Of a stretch of DNA of 64,000 nt, positions 61,669 to 64,000 are shown piece after piece (position 1 is the stretch's first letter; each line of letters opens with the position of its first letter). Both the position numbers and the translations under genes were made by a program. The stretch is from Granulicella sp. L60. Lineage in GTDB: Bacteria; Acidobacteriota; Terriglobia; Terriglobales; Acidobacteriaceae. The stretch spans positions 257,894 to 321,893 of the forward strand of contig NZ_LMUR01000020.1 in assembly GCF_009765825.1 (NCBI RefSeq), in the 5' to 3' direction. The notes below the pieces were generated by a model. The model saw only the letters and a list, made by a program, of their open reading frames with translations. It was not told the origin of the DNA and searched no databases.

Positions 61669-64000
61669 TTAACGAGAGCTGAGAGTCTGGTCGGGAATAA
61701 GGCAGGAATAATCATCGGGTGGATAAAAAAACTCTGGCAGCCCATCCCTTCGTCCCTCGAAATCCCGAACGACTCTGCGCAACTCAGTGACGATCTCAGT
61801 TATTACATCCTGCCAGTCTCCTGGTGTTCTCTGTCGAAACAGCCTTGCGCTGGGGTACCAGGCAGTCCGCGTGGACTCCAGGCCCCAGCGCCAATCCGGT
61901 ACGTTGGGAACCAGAATCCAGACAGGTCTTCCCATCGACCCCACGAGATGCGCCACCGCGCTGTCGATCGTAATCACCATGTCGAGCCCCGAAACAATCT
62001 CTGCCGTATCGGCGAAATCTTTGACGGCCGAGCAGTCGCCGACGAACCCAAAGCATCGGCCATCCTCTGCAATCTGTGCTGCAGCAGGGCCGGTCTGCAA
62101 CGCGATGAAGTCAATCCCGTCCACCTCGGCCAGTGGATGAAAAGATGCGAGCGCCAGCGAACGAAGCCGATCTCTCTGGTGCTTTGGATTCCCGGCCCAC
62201 ACCAGACCTACCCTGTAGCGGTCCTGCTTTGACTTCGTTCTAATCGAAGTTCCTTCCAAAGGAACAGACAGCGGAGCGGGTATAGTCTCCGTCGTCGTGT
62301 TGAAGATGCGTGGCAGACTCATTAAAGAGATGCACCTGTCGAACGGAGGCAAGGGATCATCCTGGGCGATACACTCCACCACCCCGGGAATACGTCCCAG
62401 CAGACGACGGAGATGTGGCTGGGCCTCCAGGATCACACGCCCGCCGCGCGCCTGCACAAGTGGAAGATAGCGCACAAACTGCAGCGTATCGCCGAGTCCC
62501 TGCTCCGAATACACAAGGATCGGCCTCCCATCGAGCGGCTCGCCCTCCCAATGCTCTTGAGGATGACACCGGTAGTGCGGCTTCAGTTGATCGACCTTGC
62601 GTCCCCATTCATACTCCGGCCATCCCTCGTCATACCGTCCGTGCAGCAGTAGAGCATTGGCCAGATTGAAGTGTGCCTCCGGCCACAGAGGATCTTGCCG
62701 AACCAGTTCCTGAAGCAGCACAATGCCGTTCGCGTCGCCTTGCAGCGCCATGACTCCGCCCAGGTTGAGCAGTAGATTCCGCGACGGCTCAGTAATCTCC
62801 GTTACCGCGCGATAGCACTGTATCGCCTCTTCTAGCAGCCCCCGCCTTTCGGCCAGAGCGCCAAGGTTGTGATATGCACTATAGTGCTTCGGATTGAGAA
62901 CAACGACCTTGAGAAAAATCTCACGCGCCCTCGTATCATCCCAGTTCTCTTCTCCCGTGCCTTGCTCAAGTAGCGCCGCGGCCAGATGGAAGTGTGCCTC
63001 TGCCGAGTGCGGTTGCCGGCGAAGAACCTGCTCCAGCAACGCGATGCCCTCCGGATCGCCTTGGCGCGCAAGCAGTCTTCCCAAATTACTCAGCAGATTT
63101 GAAGATGGCTCGCCTGCCTCTACGCCTTGCCGGTAGAAATGGATCGCCTCCTGCGACCGTCCCATCCCGTCATAGATCGCTCCCAGGCTATGACACGCTT
63201 CGACATGCTTCGGGTTCAGCTCAATAATCTTATGCAGAAGCTCCAACGCAGTCGTGTCGTCGCCACTCTTGATCTCTTCCTTCGACAATTGGAAGTAGTC
63301 TGCTTCGAAGTCGGCATTCAGCGTGATGGCCTGTAAATACGCTGAGATCGCACTCTGTCGCTCACCCATCTCTGACAAGACCAGTCCAAGGTTGTTACAC
63401 GCATCAGCGGCGGTAAGAGGCGACAGTGCAATCGCTCGCCGGTACGCGGCAGCAGCCTCTGGCAGCCGTCTTCTCGCCTGCTCTACACCGCCAAGGTTGA
63501 AGTAAGCGTCGGCATAGCCGGGATCGATCTCGATCGCCTTCCGCAGGTTGATCTCCGCCTGGTCCAGATCGCCAGCCTCGCACCACCACTTGCCTATCAT
63601 CAGGTACGCCGGAGCATACTCCGGTGCAATCTCCGCAGCTCGCAAGAAACAGACGATAGCAGCTTGCCTATCTCCCGTTGCCTCCTCCAGGCGCCCCATC
63701 GACATATGTCCTTCTACTGATCGCGGGGAGATTCGAACTGCCTGCACAAAGAAACTCCTCGCATCCTCAATCTCTCCCTCGTCCTGTAGCAGTCGTCCAA
63801 GGTTCACGCAGGCATCGGCATTTTTTTCGTCCAGCTTTAGCGCACGCTGATAGCTCTTCTTTGCGCGCCTCTGCTGTCCCAGCTTCCCCAGGACATTTCC
63901 CAGATTGTTGTGGTACGAAGAGAAGTGGGAGTTATTGGCGATTGCCCTCTCTATTAAGGTCACCGCGCCGTCAAGATCGCCAAGCTGCCCCTTGAGCACT
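61669..64000 (-). CDS. TPR-repeat protein with C-terminal glycosyltransferase domain, 5' part beyond window
   Basis: The frame runs off the right edge, so the start is not seen. The visible 776 residues are about twelve TPR units (typical: AYFNLGGVEQARRRLPEAAAAYRRAI; AEAHFNLANALLLHGRYDEGWPEYE) followed by a GT-B domain of about 250 residues with YSEQGLGDTLQFVRYLP, GLVWAGNPKHQRDRLRSL and DMVITIDSAVAHLVGSMGRPVW. The last two motifs are like those of heptosyltransferase/GT9 and O-GlcNAc-like proteins. It may glycosylate proteins or surface polysaccharides. The substrate is unknown. It is convergent with the regulator pseudogene. Confidence 0.85.
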   Translation of the reverse strand, partial: VLKGQLGDLDGAVTLIERAIANNSHFSSYHNNLGNVLGKLGQQRRAKKSYQRALKLDEKNADACVNLGRLLQDEGEIEDARSFFVQAVRISPRSVEGHMSMGRLEEATGDRQAAIVCFLRAAEIAPEYAPAYLMIGKWWCEAGDLDQAEINLRKAIEIDPGYADAYFNLGGVEQARRRLPEAAAAYRRAIALSPLTAADACNNLGLVLSEMGERQSAISAYLQAITLNADFEADYFQLSKEEIKSGDDTTALELLHKIIELNPKHVEACHSLGAIYDGMGRSQEAIHFYRQGVEAGEPSSNLLSNLGRLLARQGDPEGIALLEQVLRRQPHSAEAHFHLAAALLEQGTGEENWDDTRAREIFLKVVVLNPKHYSAYHNLGALAERRGLLEEAIQCYRAVTEITEPSRNLLLNLGGVMALQGDANGIVLLQELVRQDPLWPEAHFNLANALLLHGRYDEGWPEYEWGRKVDQLKPHYRCHPQEHWEGEPLDGRPILVYSEQGLGDTLQFVRYLPLVQARGGRVILEAQPHLRRLLGRIPGVVECIAQDDPLPPFDRCISLMSLPRIFNTTTETIPAPLSVPLEGTSIRTKSKQDRYRVGLVWAGNPKHQRDRLRSLALASFHPLAEVDGIDFIALQTGPAAAQIAEDGRCFGFVGDCSAVKDFADTAEIVSGLDMVITIDSAVAHLVGSMGRPVWILVPNVPDWRWGLESTRTAWYPSARLFRQRTPGDWQDVITEIVTELRRVVRDFEGRRDGLPEFFYPPDDYSCLIPDQTLSSR

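Overview
The window reads as chromosomal DNA from a soil-type acidobacterium (class Terriglobia; the Granulicella, Terriglobus or Edaphobacter group). This is inferred from family content: large Oar-like TonB receptors, TPR Ser/Thr kinases beside an ECF sigma factor of the Sig-70_X6 type, small Terriglobia-style secreted proteins, dispersed G/T-rich intergenic repeats and high GC. No rRNA, tRNA, CRISPR array, transposase or phage structural cluster was seen. The only RNA gene is tmRNA (ssrA, minus strand, about 22.4-22.76 kb).

Layout. 0-9 kb holds the end of a collagen-like protein, purine/uridine salvage (PNP, udk), an ornithine-lipid type acyltransferase cluster (PlsC/OlsA + OlsB, with a second PlsC upstream), a DUF2062 membrane protein, an S1/P1 nuclease, pncB and a deoxyhypusine-synthase-like gene. 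9.3-12 kb is a phosphorelay set: hybrid histidine kinase, CheY-like regulator and Hpt protein. 12-17 kb has a NupC transporter, an HxlR regulator followed by a BNR propeller protein translationally coupled to a MoaD/ThiS-like beta-grasp protein ending in Gly-Gly, and a Sel1-repeat protein overlapping a coiled-coil J-domain protein. 17-24 kb has an MFS exporter, a RidA/SDR/LysR group, an alpha/beta hydrolase, a decayed SDR gene, tmRNA, an EamA protein and a PCYCGC-type secreted protein. 24-31.6 kb has a pterin dehydratase, an HD-GYP response regulator, a repeat-rich intergenic block, glmU, and a TetR gene facing a frameshifted quinone oxidoreductase. 31.8-37 kb has an M16 protease pair, a T4-type lysozyme and a ROK regulator.

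37.3-43 kb is a fatty-acid beta-oxidation operon in the fadN-fadA-fadE order known from Bacillus. A perfect TGAATG-2-CATTCA palindrome sits exactly between its -35 and -10 elements. 43-46.5 kb has a mercuric-reductase-like flavoprotein, a DUF4126 protein and a phytoene-desaturase-like oxidoreductase.

46.5-54.6 kb is a eukaryote-like phosphosignalling region: an ECF sigma factor whose region 2.2 lacks the usual acidic residues and carries a Thr, divergent from a large TPR Ser/Thr kinase. Beyond it lie two decayed genes of the same world: a broken FHA-GAF-PP2C phosphatase and a collapsed kinase/hydrolase fusion. 54.6-61.6 kb is a damaged glycan-use locus: GH3 and GH31 enzymes with overlapping start and stop, preceded by only the C-terminal part of a TonB receptor. 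That fragment abuts a 5'-truncated, stop- and frameshift-bearing membrane regulator. The window ends inside a TPR-glycosyltransferase gene.

Strongest leads: (1) the sigma/kinase pair as a phosphorylation-activated ECF system whose phosphatase may have been lost; (2) the HxlR-BNR propeller-beta-grasp(GG) module, for which I know no described function; (3) the fadNAE operon with a FadR-like operator; (4) a deletion that apparently removed the 5' ends of two divergent genes at once; (5) an SDR lacking its catalytic Tyr, coupled to RidA.
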